The notes below the pieces were generated by a model that saw only the letters and a list, made by a program, of their open reading frames with translations, did not search any database and had not been told where the DNA came from. Positions 1-9,903 of a stretch of DNA of 17,350 bases are shown one piece after another (within the stretch, counting starts at the first letter, position 1; each line of letters opens with the position of its first letter). Source of the stretch: Rhizopus sp. PT2906. Its lineage: Eukaryota; Mucoromycota; Mucoromycetes; Mucorales; Rhizopodaceae. The translations under genes were made by a program, and so were the position numbers. The DNA is taken from contig JAMYHX010000687.1 in the NCBI GenBank assembly GCA_025529335.1, positions 1-17,350 on the forward strand, in the 5' to 3' direction.

Positions 1-465
1 CTTTAATTTCTTTGTTGGTGCTCCTATGATGACAGGCTCTGGTATAATGGATGTATCCAAATATTTAGAAAGCGCGAAAACATCATCACTGGACTCATCA
101 ATCAGCACTGGCTGCTGCGAGTTATTTAGTTTTCTCTTTCTTCTGACTGGTTTCTTTTCCGCCTTTTGTTGAAGTGTCAAAATGGACCTTCTTGTTGATT
201 TCGTACTTGCTTGTTGTTGTGGTGATGTTGGTCTCTCTTGACTTTCTACTGCATCTTGAATTGGTTCTTTGGATGTCTTTTCATCATTATTTATTGATGG
301 TTTAGAAACACTGATAGACAATGCAGGAGTGGATTTTTGACGAAGTTGCCGTGAAGATGTAATAGGCTCTTTTGTACTAGATAACACTCTCTTCTTTCTT
401 TTCACGCCCGTTGTGGTTGTTTTAGTAGTGATTGTCTTTAGTTTTCTTGTTGTTGTGTTATTCAT
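1..465 (-). CDS. Partial basic low-complexity protein, unknown (5' end only)
   Basis: An open frame reads leftward from an ATG at 465-463 to the window edge: 155 codons with no stop, so the 3' part is outside. The protein is rich in Lys, Arg, Ser and Thr, starts with a Thr-rich tail (MNNTTTRKLK), and has basic clusters (VKRKKR, VRRKRK) that resemble nuclear localisation signals. Around residues 118-126 it has VLIDESSDD, hydrophobic residues followed by acids, which resembles a SUMO-interacting motif. The rest looks disordered, and no catalytic domain is visible in this part. The only Met is at residue 1, so there is no alternative internal start. A TATAAAA sequence lies only 6 bp upstream of the ATG, too close for a conventional TATA box, so it may be chance or the real first exon may lie further upstream. 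The gene is divergent from msh6. I do not recognise the family; a nuclear role is inference. Confidence 0.6.
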   Translation of the reverse strand, partial: MNNTTTRKLKTITTKTTTTGVKRKKRVLSSTKEPITSSRQLRQKSTPALSISVSKPSINNDEKTSKEPIQDAVESQERPTSPQQQASTKSTRRSILTLQQKAEKKPVRRKRKLNNSQQPVLIDESSDDVFALSKYLDTSIIPEPVIIGAPTKKLK

Positions 466-761
466 TTGACTTTTATAGAGAAAAGAAAAAAAAAAAATGA
501 AAAAAATAGAGGGAATACAAAATTTTTAATTGAATGAGCGATTCATTAAAGCGTATTGTATTTTCTTGACTTTTACTAACCATTTTACCTTCAGGGCGGA
601 TATCATTGTCTCTCTACCTCTCTCTTTTCCTATAACACACACATATATCCTCTTTTTAAATATTGTAATCAATAATTTTATCTTTTGTTTATAGTTGAAT
701 GAAAGTCGATAAAATGCTTTTTATTTTTACATACAAATGAAAGGAACGTACGAGAGAATTA

Positions 762-956
762 ATGGTAAGGATGGTAAAAGCAATTACTACGTATCCTGTC
801 AGTGATTTGTCCCGTTATGGCCCTAATTATTTTGGGTCCCAAACAGTAGCCACATTCACTGGTATTGTTTTCATAACAGCAGCGATGAATAGTGTCCATT
901 ACATTGTAGAGACGGTCAAGGTAGGATATTATATGTGGCAATGCATCAAGAGATAA
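762..956 (+). CDS. Doubtful small ORF, 64 aa, one hydrophobic segment
   Basis: An ATG-started ORF of 64 codons contains a hydrophobic stretch at about residues 29-44 (TVATFTGIVFITAAMN) that could be a membrane segment, after a polar N-terminus. A GTAGGA donor-like site at 921 falls in phase 0, and a second hydrophobic reading frame opens at 1159-1371 behind a possible CAG acceptor at 1221-1223. The two do not join in a compatible phase, and I found no intermediate exon that rescues the join. The first ATG is also followed directly by GTAAGG, itself donor-like. I do not recognise the peptide. It may be a micro-membrane protein, one exon of an unresolved gene, a decayed gene, or chance. Confidence 0.2.
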   Translation: MVRMVKAITTYPVSDLSRYGPNYFGSQTVATFTGIVFITAAMNSVHYIVETVKVGYYMWQCIKR

Positions 957-1541
957 AGGAAGCTAGATGCTATTCAATTCTACCACTACCAAGACATCAC
1001 TTCTTACCTGGCTTAAATGGAATTGAATGTTAATGCCTAAGAAATAAAAGTTTAGTAGATGCAAGTTGGTCTTGATGAACATAAGCTTATGATTTGCCTT
1101 ATATTCTGCTGAACCTGTTTTTGAAAACATACACAAATGGTGCATTTGACTATGATTTTTGGCATGTGTAATTGACTTCACTTCAAAATATCTCACTGTT
1201 GTCATTTTCCATGATATCATCAGGGCGGCTTTGGTTACTGTTGTTGTTGGTATTATCAAAACAGTTGGCATTTACCCATTATTATTTCATCTTGGTCGTA
1301 ATCAAATAATTTTTAAAGGCAAACACTATGTGCACCAGAAGTTAGACCAATACTACGTGTGCTACTTCTAACTACTACCTATGATGTTATCCAACAAAAT
1401 CTTTCATCATTTGGGATTGTTTATCTTTTTAAGAAGAAGAAAGAGATAAAAAGAAATGTTGTTATTAATGTATTTATTCTAGTTTTATTTCGAGTGCACC
1501 GTGTTTGCCTTTTTGAAAAAAAGAAAAAAAAAATTAAAGTA

Positions 1542-1556
1542 ACGCGCGCATACGCG
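1542..1556. promoter_or_regulatory. Paired ACGCG (MCB-like) motifs upstream of msh6
   Basis: Two ACGCG pentamers, at 1542-1546 and 1552-1556, start exactly 10 bp apart (about one helical turn). They lie 51-65 bp before the msh6 ATG, in a local GC island within very AT-rich DNA. In ascomycete yeasts the core ACGCG(T) is the MluI cell-cycle box bound by MBF (Mbp1/Swi6), and MSH6 is among the G1/S-regulated genes there. Neither copy here has the final T of the full ACGCGT box. Function in this organism is inference. Confidence 0.45.
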
Positions 1557-1606
1557 CAGAAGAACCTGAAGCAAATTTGAGAATTTTTTTTTTTTTCACT
1601 GCTTTT

Positions 1607-2263
1607 ATGCCAGATCCAAAAAAGCCAATGGGACAAAGCTCGCTTCTGTCTTTTTTTACAAAGAAGACGGAGCCAGCCCCTCAGTCAAAGCCAGCCCCTC
1701 AGTCAAAACCAGCACCTTCACCACAGAATGATTTAATGCAAGTAGATTCAACTATTGCAGAAGATCCAAACAATGCACAAGTAAATGACATTACAATTAC
1801 TGATACTATAAACTCACACATATTAGAAACGTAGACGTGCACAAGTGACATACAATGAGTTTGATAGTGAAGAAGAAGAACCTGTCAAACCCTCAGCTAC
1901 AGGTAAAAAGTTCAACGTCCTTTTTTTTGACTAATATACTTTGGATAGGAAAGAAACGTAAATTGGTACGTCGTATCAGCAACGAAGATAGTGAAGATGA
2001 ATATACACCAACAAACAATAATAAAGAGGATGATGATGTGTTTGATGATATATCTGATACAGAACTGATGGAAATAGAAAGAGATATCGCTACATCAAAG
2101 AATAGAATACCAGTTACGCCCATAGCAGAAAAGTTTCAAGTAAAAAAAAGAAAAGAAAGTGTATGTACCTTGGTTTTTGTCTGATATTTGTTTTTAGAAA
2201 TTTTCAGTCTCGTCTACTCCTGCTCCACCTACTTTTAATCCTGGAGCTACTGCCAAACAAGTA

Positions 2264-2297
<34 letters not shown>

Positions 2298-5200
2298 AGA
2301 AAGAGATTTGATTTACTTATTTTTGTAATAGACAAAGGCTCAGAAATTCAAGGAAAAGAATGAAACCAGATACCAGTGGCTCCAAAACTTACGAGATGCA
2401 GATGGAAACCCTGTAGATTCACCAAACTATGACCCTAGAACACTTTATATTCCTGCCTCTGCTTGGCGCGACTTTACTCCATTCGAAAAGCAATACTGGG
2501 AAGTCAAGTGCAAGCATTGGGATACGGTAAATGATCGTGCATACGCTTTTGTTTATATACTAACGCTATTGAAGGTTGTTTTCTTCAAAAAAGGCAAATT
2601 CTATGGTAAGAATATATATTTATGCGTGTAAGACCTTTACTTATAGTACGCCGTGTAGAACTCTATGAGAAAGATGCTGATATTGGACACAAGGACTTTG
2701 ATTTGAAAATGACAGATCGAGTCAATATGCGTATGGTCGGTGTACCTGAAATGTCTTTTGATTACTGGGCCGCTCAATTTATCGCCAAAGGACATAAAGT
2801 GGCCAAGGTAGATCAGATGGAAACTGCCATTGGTAAATCCATGCGCGAGAAAAACACAACGACAAAGCAGGATAAGGTCATAAGAAGAGAACTTACGTCT
2901 GTATTGACTGCTGGTACCTTGGTTGATGCCGGATTATTGACCAACGATCTCAGCACGTACTGTATGTCGATCAAGGAGCAATGTATGAACGAACAGTCAG
3001 AGCCTAGGTTCGGTATTTGCTTTGTAGACACGGCAACGGCAGAATTCAATCTTGTTCATTTTGAAGATGATATGAATAGGACCAAGCTGGAAACACTATT
3101 GATGCAAATCAAGCCGAGGGAGCTAGTCACCGAAAAGGGCAGACTCACTAAGAGCACAATGCAGCTTATCAAGTCAACGGTAAATGATCCGCTTTGGAAT
3201 ATGCTTATTCCTGAACGTGAGTTTTGGGATGATCGCACCACGGAGGATGAGATCAGGATTAACGAGTACTTTGGCTCTGAAATGACGGAAAAGGATAATC
3301 TTTCAGGTTTCGACCATGCCATGCAGGAGCTTCATACAGACCCTTTGCTGATGTCGGCTTTTGGTGCCATGATCTGGTACCTTCGTTCAGTAAGCTTTCC
3401 CTTGAACACTTTATACATGCCACTAAAACAATTCAATATATAGCTTAAATTGGACAAAGATTTGCTATCAGCCAAACATATTCAAATGTACGACCCTATT
3501 CGTCTTGGCACATCGCTCGTTCTTGACGGTCAAACACTTGCCAATCTTGAAATCTTTCAAAACTCACATGATGGAAGTACAGATGGCACCGTGTTCAAGC
3601 TACTGGCCAACAGTATTACACCTTTTGGCAAGCGACTCTTCAAGCGATGGCTTTGCCATCCTTTACGACGCATTCAAGATATCAATGCACGCTTAGATGC
3701 TATTGAGGATCTGATGCAGTTAAATGATGCCGAGATCATAGCCAAGCAGCTGGCCTCTCTGCCCGATCTTGAGCGACTGATCTCACGTATTCACTCGGGC
3801 AGTGTCAAAGTAAAAGAATTCTTGACTGTTCTCGAAGGGTTCAGGAAAACCGAGGTGATTATAGAGACTATGAAGCAAAGCCAGTCTCAGCTCAAATCAA
3901 GCTTGTTGAATTGTTTGATGGATGACTTTCCACAGATTGGGCCAGCTTTAGAAGAATTATCTGGTTTGTTTACAACGGCTGATGTTGACATGGACTGTAC
4001 GTTTATATTATATATATGTTATTTGGGATCTAACCGTACCTTGTAGATCAAAAGGTGAAAGCAATGATTCCTAAAAGTGGAAAGAATGCAGATTGGGACA
4101 AACTGAATAATGACATTGATGCAATCGGAACAGAGTTCCAAACGCATCTTGCGTCACTCAAGAAACAGCTCAAGTAAGTTACTTTATTCGTGCCACAACA
4201 AAAACATTAACATCCTCCAAACAAGATGTTCTTCTCTTGCTTATAAAGATTTGGGCAAGGATATATATCAGATTGAAGTGCCAAAGGGTGTATCTGTTCC
4301 AAGTGACTGGATCAAACTGTCTAATACTGCTGTGAGTATATATATATATGTATTTGTTGAAAATAGTGCTTATTGTGTCCCTTTAGAAATTCAATCGGTA
4401 CTGGGATAGTACTGTCAAGCGCTTGGTGACTAAATACAAAGAATTGCTGGAGACAAAGAATGAATTTGTTAAAAAGTTCTCTCAGCAAGTCTATGCTCAT
4501 TTCGATGAGTTTTATCCAATGTGGTTATCTGCCGTTTCAACCGTTGCTCAGCTTGATGCGCTTATGGGATTAGCAAAGGGATCAATGAACATGGGAGGTA
4601 AGTGAGTATACATTGTTACACACGGGTTTCTGAAAATTATACACTTATAGAACCTGTTTGCAGACCTACTTTACTAGATCAAGAAAAGAGTGTTATTGAA
4701 TTTGAGGAATTAAGGCATCCATGTGTTGTACCTGGGTAAGAGTTGTACATTAGTTAAGAGTTCAAATACTGACTTATTCTATGACACAGTGTTTCCACAG
4801 ACTTTATACCAAACGATGTTGCCCTTGGTGGAGAACGCTCAAATATGATCGTTTTGACTGGTCCAAACATGGGTGGTAAATCAACTCTTTTAAGACAGGT
4901 AACAGTAAAAAGATAGACATGCGATGTTTATACTCATGCTTCCTCCCTTAGACATGCGTTGCAATCATTCTAGCACAACTCGGAAGCTATGTTCCTGCAA
5001 GATCATGTCGATTGACACCATGTGATAGAATCTATACAAGAATTGGGGCCAATGATAACATCATGGGTGGTCAGTCCACCTTTATGGTTGAACTGGCTGA
5101 GACATCCAAGATTCTTCGAGAGGCAACACCCCGATCGATGGTCATCTTGGATGAATTGGGCAGAGGCACGTCTACGTATGATGGATATGCCATTGCTTAC

Positions 5201-5672
5201 TCAGTCCTGCACTACCTAAGCACTCATATTGGATGTCTAGGCATGTTTGCCACACACTACCAGACTCTTTGTAGAGAGTTTGAAAGAAATCCAGAGATTA
5301 ATAATATGCACATGTAAGTGAACCATGATTCGATAGGATAAAATGTACTTAGTTTTTCCTAGGGGATACATGATGGATGAGGATGAGCATAATGTTACCT
5401 TTTTGTACAAGCTTACCAAGGGTATTTGCGAGAAATCATTTGGTATGAATGTAGCAAGAATGGCCAATATACCTTCAAGTGTGGTTGATAGAGCAGATGA
5501 GATTGCACAGCAGGTCGAAGTGTCACATAGAATGAAGGATACGACATTTACGAAATCATTAACACCAGCAGTTATGAGTGACTTGAAATATCTCATGAGC
5601 AATCATCATCGTGATGCCAGAGATGCAGCCACAAGAAGGATTGTGAATAGTTTTATGCACATCAAGGCTTAA
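1607..5672 (+). CDS. msh6: DNA mismatch repair protein MSH6 (MutS homologue 6), 15 exons
   Basis: MSH6 pairs with MSH2 as MutS-alpha, which recognises base mismatches and small loops in nuclear DNA. Proposed exons: 1607-1780, 1827-1902, 1949-2160, 2198-2260, 2332-2526, 2575-2605, 2659-3389, 3444-3996, 4047-4173, 4226-4331, 4387-4597, 4651-4735, 4790-4898, 4952-5313 and 5363-5672. These sum to 3345 nt (1114 aa) in one frame, with every intron GT-AG and 37-71 nt long. Start: ATG 1607 directly precedes a PIP box (Q10, L13, F16, F17; QSSLLSFF) for PCNA binding; the ORF start at 1577 would add a Phe-rich tail and lies in a T-tract. An acidic/basic linker follows and no PWWP domain is seen, as expected in fungi. 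The mismatch-recognition F-Y-E motif is at residues 249-251. The ATPase has Walker A GPNMGGKST (879-887), a signature/Walker B region (955-969, D958/E959) and ATHY with H993. The length suits fungal MSH6. AATAAA overlaps the stop codon. Confidence 0.95.
2266..2294. repeat. (AT)n microsatellite inside msh6 intron 4
   Basis: An uninterrupted alternating A/T run of 29 nt begins directly after the GTAAG donor of the intron at 2261-2331. It makes this the longest msh6 intron (71 nt). Because the run abuts the donor, length changes would alter the distance from donor to branch point but not the reading frame. Confidence 0.9.
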
Positions 5673-5715
5673 TAAAGATGAATGTAGTGTATATATAAAA
5701 GGGGGAATATTTTTT
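5671..5715. terminator. Convergent 3' ends of msh6 and bet5, with AATAAA over the msh6 stop
   Basis: The msh6 stop TAA (5670-5672) runs into AATAAA at 5671-5676, a poly(A) signal for the plus strand. Only 43 bp separate the stop codons of msh6 and the convergent bet5. The spacer holds TATATATAAAA and a G5/T-rich stretch. Any normal 3' UTRs would therefore overlap as antisense RNA. No AATAAA is visible in the spacer for bet5. Confidence 0.6.
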
Positions 5716-6489
5716 TTATTCAAAAGATTTAAGGGTGCGAATAAAGCGATCTACTGCCACTCTAAATAGTTCATTTGATATGTTTCCTGGTTGAGGTGTT
5801 GTAGATGAAGAAGCAGGTTGTTGTTGTTGTATACTGTGTTCTGTATTTTCACTTGTCGGCAAGTAACCATGACTAATTTCCCAGCGGGTATCATCGAAAC
5901 GCATAAGTCCATTTTTCACCACAAACTCGACATAGAGTTGGATGTATATCTGTTTGAGAACCAATCGAAGATTCTCTGTATTAGGATCTGAATTCATCAC
6001 AAACTTCAATCCAGTGGGTGTTTCATAATAGTGTAAGCGATAGGTGGATGTCTTGTAAGATATAAATCCATCCTGACTACAAATATATTTATATATTGTT
6101 CAAAGACTATAAAAATGTGTGTACCTTCCACTCAGTTTACGTACAAAGTTACGTAAAGAGAGAATAACACCATACACCAACTTTGCTTCTTCTTCAATAG
6201 AGATGACGCTTCCTGCAGCCAGTCCACTTTGTACTGTTTGACTTCGAACAAGAGAAGATGAGTTTGTATTTTCTGCGACTGAAGATGCAGCACTTGAAGC
6301 CGAGAAGCGAGATGAGTTTGTGGTCGCGGTGAGTGTGCCTAAACGACTGCTGTTATTCAGTTGACTATTTGTACTTGTTCCTGTGATGGAGGAAGATGTT
6401 GTTACAGCTGGTGCTGTCTTGTGAGACCATTTCTGAAAATAGATGCACTGACAATGACGATCGAATATGTATAAATTGTATATTGTCAT
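5716..6489 (-). CDS. bet5: TRAPP complex subunit Bet5 / TRAPPC1, 2 exons
   Basis: Bet5 (TRAPPC1) is a small longin-fold core subunit of the TRAPP tethering complex, the exchange factor for Ypt1/Rab1 in ER-to-Golgi traffic. Exon 1 is 6489-6125, intron 6124-6077 (48 nt, GT-AG), exon 2 6076-5716, giving 241 aa. Family landmarks: N-terminal MTIYNLYIFDRHC; EEEAKLVYGVILSLRNFV at about 99-116; the joined segment SGSQDGFISYKTSTYRLHYY across the splice, followed by ETPTGLKFVMNSDP; then QIYIQLYVEFVVKNGL; and a C-terminal ELFRVAVDRFIRTL. The usual length is about 145-160 aa. The excess comes from two low-complexity inserts: a Ser/Thr/Asn-rich block at about residues 25-97 between the first strands and helix of the longin fold, and a shorter Gln/Ser/Thr-rich block before ELFRV. 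Neither insert carries an in-frame stop. The start ATG is family-consistent. The gene is divergent from eaf3 and convergent with msh6. Confidence 0.93.
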
Positions 6490-7226
6490 CTAAAGTAACA
6501 ATAACAACAACAACAACAAAAAAAAAAAAAAAAGAAAAAGAAAAAGTGAAGTGATCCACACTGTACGCACACCAGAAATAAAGTCATACAAAAAATATAC
6601 CAGAGTCAAAAAGATTTTTAATTCATTGTATGATAACACTTGATGAACACGCGTCAAGGGCTTTCATTCAAGGGGCACACATATGCGTCATGAGAATTGT
6701 CATTGGAAAAGATGTCAAAAGACTGCTCTATTTTTCACACTGTTTATATAGTGGAGCATGCATGTAAATAACCACGGTTAATACTATTTGCAATAAAGAG
6801 CCTGTTGACATGAAAGAAACATTTGAGAACAAAGAATTTTTCAAATGGGCAACAAAGCTGCAATGATAAAGGTAAAAGCCCCCTTTTAGAAATAGGATAA
6901 TGAAACATTGGCGGCTTTGACACCTTGGATAGTTTCCGAAAATCTCTTTCTCTAGACTACATAGTCAGCCCTTGTGTACTTTAAAGAAATGATCATAAAT
7001 CATGTCTATTTGATAACGATGATAATGATGATATCATCTCCCTCTTTGCTTGCTTTTTAATTTCAAATGAAATAAACATTTTAATCTTTTGAATGAAGAG
7101 CGAAGATCAGGGCGTAAAACTTTATTCTTTCAACTTCATTATTCTCTCTTATAAAAAGTCACATCTGCAGCTTTTTTTCTTTTTCTTTTTCTTTTTCATT
7201 ATTCTCCCTCCCCTTTACTTTTTATT
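6490..7226. promoter_or_regulatory. Shared divergent promoter region of bet5 and eaf3
   Basis: The 737 bp between two divergent starts contains (CAA)n at about 6498-6518, which becomes an A-tract and GAAAAA repeats up to 6546, next to bet5. At the eaf3 end there is a pyrimidine tract of CTTTTT repeats (7171-7197). The two tracts are near mirror images on opposite strands, each reading as poly-pyrimidine towards its own gene. TATAAAAA at 7150-7157 lies 70 bp before the eaf3 ATG and is a good TATA candidate. A perfect ACGCGT (MCB core) is at 6649-6654. No ORF or RNA gene is evident. Confidence 0.6.
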
Positions 7227-8475
7227 ATGCTTGAACCAAATTCAACTGAACAACCCATGAATTACCAAACCGAAGAGCAACAAAACCAACAACATACAGA
7301 GAACCAACAAGAGCAGTCAGAGGAGACAAAAGAACTATTATTTGAAGTGAATGAGAAAGTCTTGTGTTATCACGGTCCTTTAATCTATGAAGCAAAAGTA
7401 AAGCTTTAATCTTGTATGCTTTCAATACTTATATATCTATGTTAGATAATGGACAGACAATGGATGAACGAAGACCCAGAGCTTCAGGGTCCTTATTATT
7501 TTGTTCACTATAAAGGATGGAAACGAACGTAAGTGATACTTTTTTTTTCATAATTATTCTCTTTGTCTTCTAATAACTATCTTAGTTGGGATGAATGGGT
7601 CCCTGAGACGCGTCTTTTGAAATGGTGTGATGAAAATATAAAAATGCAACTTCGATTAAGAGATCTTTATCGTATGAAGCAAAGTGGAAGAAGTCAAAAT
7701 ACATATAAAGAAGCAGAGTCTAGTGATGGCGGACTTGGTAAAAGGCGAAGAGATGCCAAGTTGGAAAAGGAAGAAGATTATCTAAGAAAGCCAGAGATCA
7801 AGCTTGAGATACCCGACGCATTAAAAGGTCAACTGGTGGATGATTGGGAGAACGTGACAAAGAACCAACAACTTGTTACTTTACCAAGAGAAATAACTGT
7901 CAATGGCGTTTTGGAGCGTTATAAAGCATACAAAAGAGAAAAGAAAGGAAGTCGTGAATTGTAAGTAAAAAAAAAAGTCAAAAGAATATACATGATAACC
8001 AACACTCTATGTTCAGGAATGAGGATTTGCTTGAAGAAGTATTACATGGCCTTCGTATTTATTTTAATAAAGCACTAGGAACAATGTTATTATATCGATT
8101 CGAAAGACATCAATACGCAGAGATTCTTCGACAGCACCCAAATACAGAGCCAGTGGATGTGTATGGAGCAGAACACCTACTGCGCCTATTTGGTAAGACA
8201 ATGAACAAAATATAAAGACTGGCTTATTTACAATATACACAAATAGTGCAAATGCCTAGTTTAATTGCTCATACGACTATGGATACAGACGCTGTTCAAG
8301 TGTTGACAGACTATCTAAGTGACATATTACGGTAAGTTCACCATGCGCTTTATTCTTAGCATCGCCCTCATCCTTCTTTTCGATTAGCTTTATGCAAAAG
8401 CAACAAAAACAGCTATTCCAACTTGAATACGAAAATGCTGTACCAGGCTATGTTGCCTTATCTGAAAGTACATAA
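7227..8475 (+). CDS. eaf3: Eaf3/MRG15-type chromatin protein (chromo barrel + MRG domain), 6 exons
   Basis: Eaf3/MRG15/Alp13 proteins are shared subunits of the NuA4 acetyltransferase and Rpd3S-type deacetylase complexes. Their chromo barrel reads methylated H3K36. Proposed exons: 7227-7397, 7446-7528, 7586-7960, 8017-8192, 8247-8331 and 8388-8475; 978 nt, 325 aa, all introns GT-AG of 48-57 nt. After a Gln/Glu-rich N-terminus (residues 1-38) comes the chromo barrel at about 39-105: NEKVLCYHGPLIYEAK, then YYFVHYKGWKRTWDEWVPETRLLKW, with the aromatic residues of the methyl-lysine cage. A basic linker with KRRRDAK follows. The MRG domain is at about 155-320 (KLEIPDALKGQLVDDWE, LPREITVNGVLERY, DVYGAEHLLRLF, LSDILRFMQKQQ). 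The length is like Alp13 and MRG15. The start at 7227 is the first ATG after the pyrimidine tract and TATA. The symbol is by family; MRG15/Alp13 are equivalent names. Confidence 0.92.
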
Positions 8476-8762
8476 ATCACGTTTTAAAAATGAACTTGCC
8501 TTTATCATATTTTGTGTGTGTGTATGTTTAACAAACAAGTGAGAATCACTCTTTTCGTTATTATATTCGAGTGTAGATTATCTTCTCAAAAGAAGGTACA
8601 GTGTTATTAAGGATGAATTACAGTGAACGTAGAACCTCTGACTTATGCAAAATAATAAAACAGGTCATTGAATGTAAAAGAGATAGTATTCATCTTTTAT
8701 TGTCGTGGCTTGTTTTTTTTTAGCTTTTAAAAGGGGAAAACTGAGTGATATCATTGTGTATC
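8476..8762. other. Intergenic spacer eaf3-LDAH
   Basis: This 287 bp lies between tandem genes and presumably carries the eaf3 3' end and the downstream promoter. A short (TG)n run sits at about 8513-8524. No clear TATA or AATAAA stands out, and no gene is seen. Confidence 0.5.
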
Positions 8763-9903
8763 ATGCTTTTTCCAAGTACAGTACGCTATCCGCTTCGAGC
8801 CGTTTGGGACGTAAAAGGATATCCAACCGAGACTTTACTATGGCCAGCCAAGAATAATACAAACAAGACTGTGCTCTTCTTTATCCCAGGCAATCCAGGC
8901 TTAGTAGAGTATTATACGACATTTCTCGACAACATTTACCAAAACTTGCAATCACCACTTCTTGAAATCATTGGAGGTAACTTTAGAATGTCGAATTACT
9001 TGAAAGCTTATTCGGTTGTATAGTATCACATAAAGGACATTCAGTTAACTATCATGCAGATACGGCTAGAGATAAGACCCTGTACTCTTTTGAAGATCAA
9101 ATACAGCACAAAATCGACTGCTTAGACACGCTTATCAAGGAGAATGGCCCAGAAACTAAGTTTATCTTGATTGCCCATTCCATTGGCTCATACATAGCAG
9201 CTGAAGTGCTAAAGAAGAGACCTAACCACGGTATTTCAAGAATCATTGCTCTTTTCCCTGCACTTCAGAATATTGCAGTAACACCAAACGGCGCCGTTAT
9301 CTCGGTAAGTTGAGGCAAGAAAAATGAGGAAGCTTAATGAATTGACAATCATACAGAAAGCTATCAATTGGACACCTATTTCAGCCGTTGGTGCGGCTGG
9401 TTCATTCATCTCTTGGCTGGCTCCGCCTGTTCGTGAATTCTTGGTCAAGACTATCACTAGACAATCTGGTAATGGCCTTGACGTAACTGCACACCAACTG
9501 TTACACTCATCTGTATTGATGAACACAATAACCATGGCTCGTTATGAAATGGAAACAGTCAAGGATTTGGACCATGACTTTTATCAACAGCATCTTGAAA
9601 AATTTGTTATTTATTACTCTGAGAATGACAAGTGGGCGCCTAAAGAGCACTACGACTACATGATCAAGCATTTCCCCAAAGGTACGTGCATATAAAAAGA
9701 ATAGTGCGTCCTGCTAATTGCTTGTTCACTCTAGGTGATATCCACTTGTGTAAATTGAGCTTACCCCATGCATTCTGCTTAGGTATATAATTTTACAAAT
9801 ATCTTTACTTAAACTGTTACTCAACACACATATAGAACCTGATCATGTTGATTATATGGCAAAGCTAGCCGCTTCATGGATACGAAAGAATCTCGTAGAA
9901 TAA
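8763..9903 (+). CDS. Lipid droplet-associated hydrolase (LDAH) family alpha/beta hydrolase, 5 exons
   Basis: LDAH-family proteins are serine hydrolases of the alpha/beta fold associated with lipid droplets. The physiological substrate is unsettled; cholesteryl-ester and triglyceride metabolism have been proposed. Proposed exons: 8763-8976, 9024-9304, 9357-9681, 9735-9782 and 9836-9903; 936 nt, 311 aa, introns of 47-53 nt. Landmarks: IPGNPGLVEYY at 41-51 (oxyanion-side loop typical of the family); SHKGHS at 73-78; nucleophile elbow AHSIG with Ser124 (Ala replaces the first Gly of GxSxG); acid candidate Asp256 in YYSENDKW; catalytic His candidate His285 in PHAFCL. The hydrophobic stretch around 176-196 matches the region used for droplet attachment in the family. 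The ATG at 8763 is chosen because the longer ORF begins with GTG at 8745. AATAAA (9899-9904) overlaps the stop. The human homologue is about 325 aa. Confidence 0.88.

Larger units (their letters stand above)
466..1606. other. AT-rich intergenic region between divergent genes
   Basis: This 1.1 kb lies between the left minus-strand gene and msh6. It holds A/T homopolymer tracts (around 487-497, 1516-1533 and 1586-1597) and a CT/CA-rich stretch near 610-650. One weak ORF (762-956) and a second hydrophobic one (1159-1371) are present. Immediately before msh6 there are paired ACGCG motifs. I see no tRNA, no recognisable mobile element and no convincing long coding region on either strand. Confidence 0.6.

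Noticed and set aside
963..1271. 102-codon minus-strand ORF in the intergenic region
   Set aside because: No recognisable motif, no supporting promoter or splice structure; composition looks like chance reading of AT-rich DNA.
1159..1371. Hydrophobic plus-strand ORF as second exon of the 762-956 ORF
   Set aside because: The donor at 921 is phase 0 and the acceptor at 1223 needs phase 2; no intermediate exon with open frame and proper sites was found.
1577..1606. Upstream in-frame ATG as the msh6 start
   Set aside because: It would add ten residues encoded largely by a T-homopolymer (Phe run) before the PIP box; ATG 1607 places the PIP box near the N-terminus, as in other MSH6 proteins.
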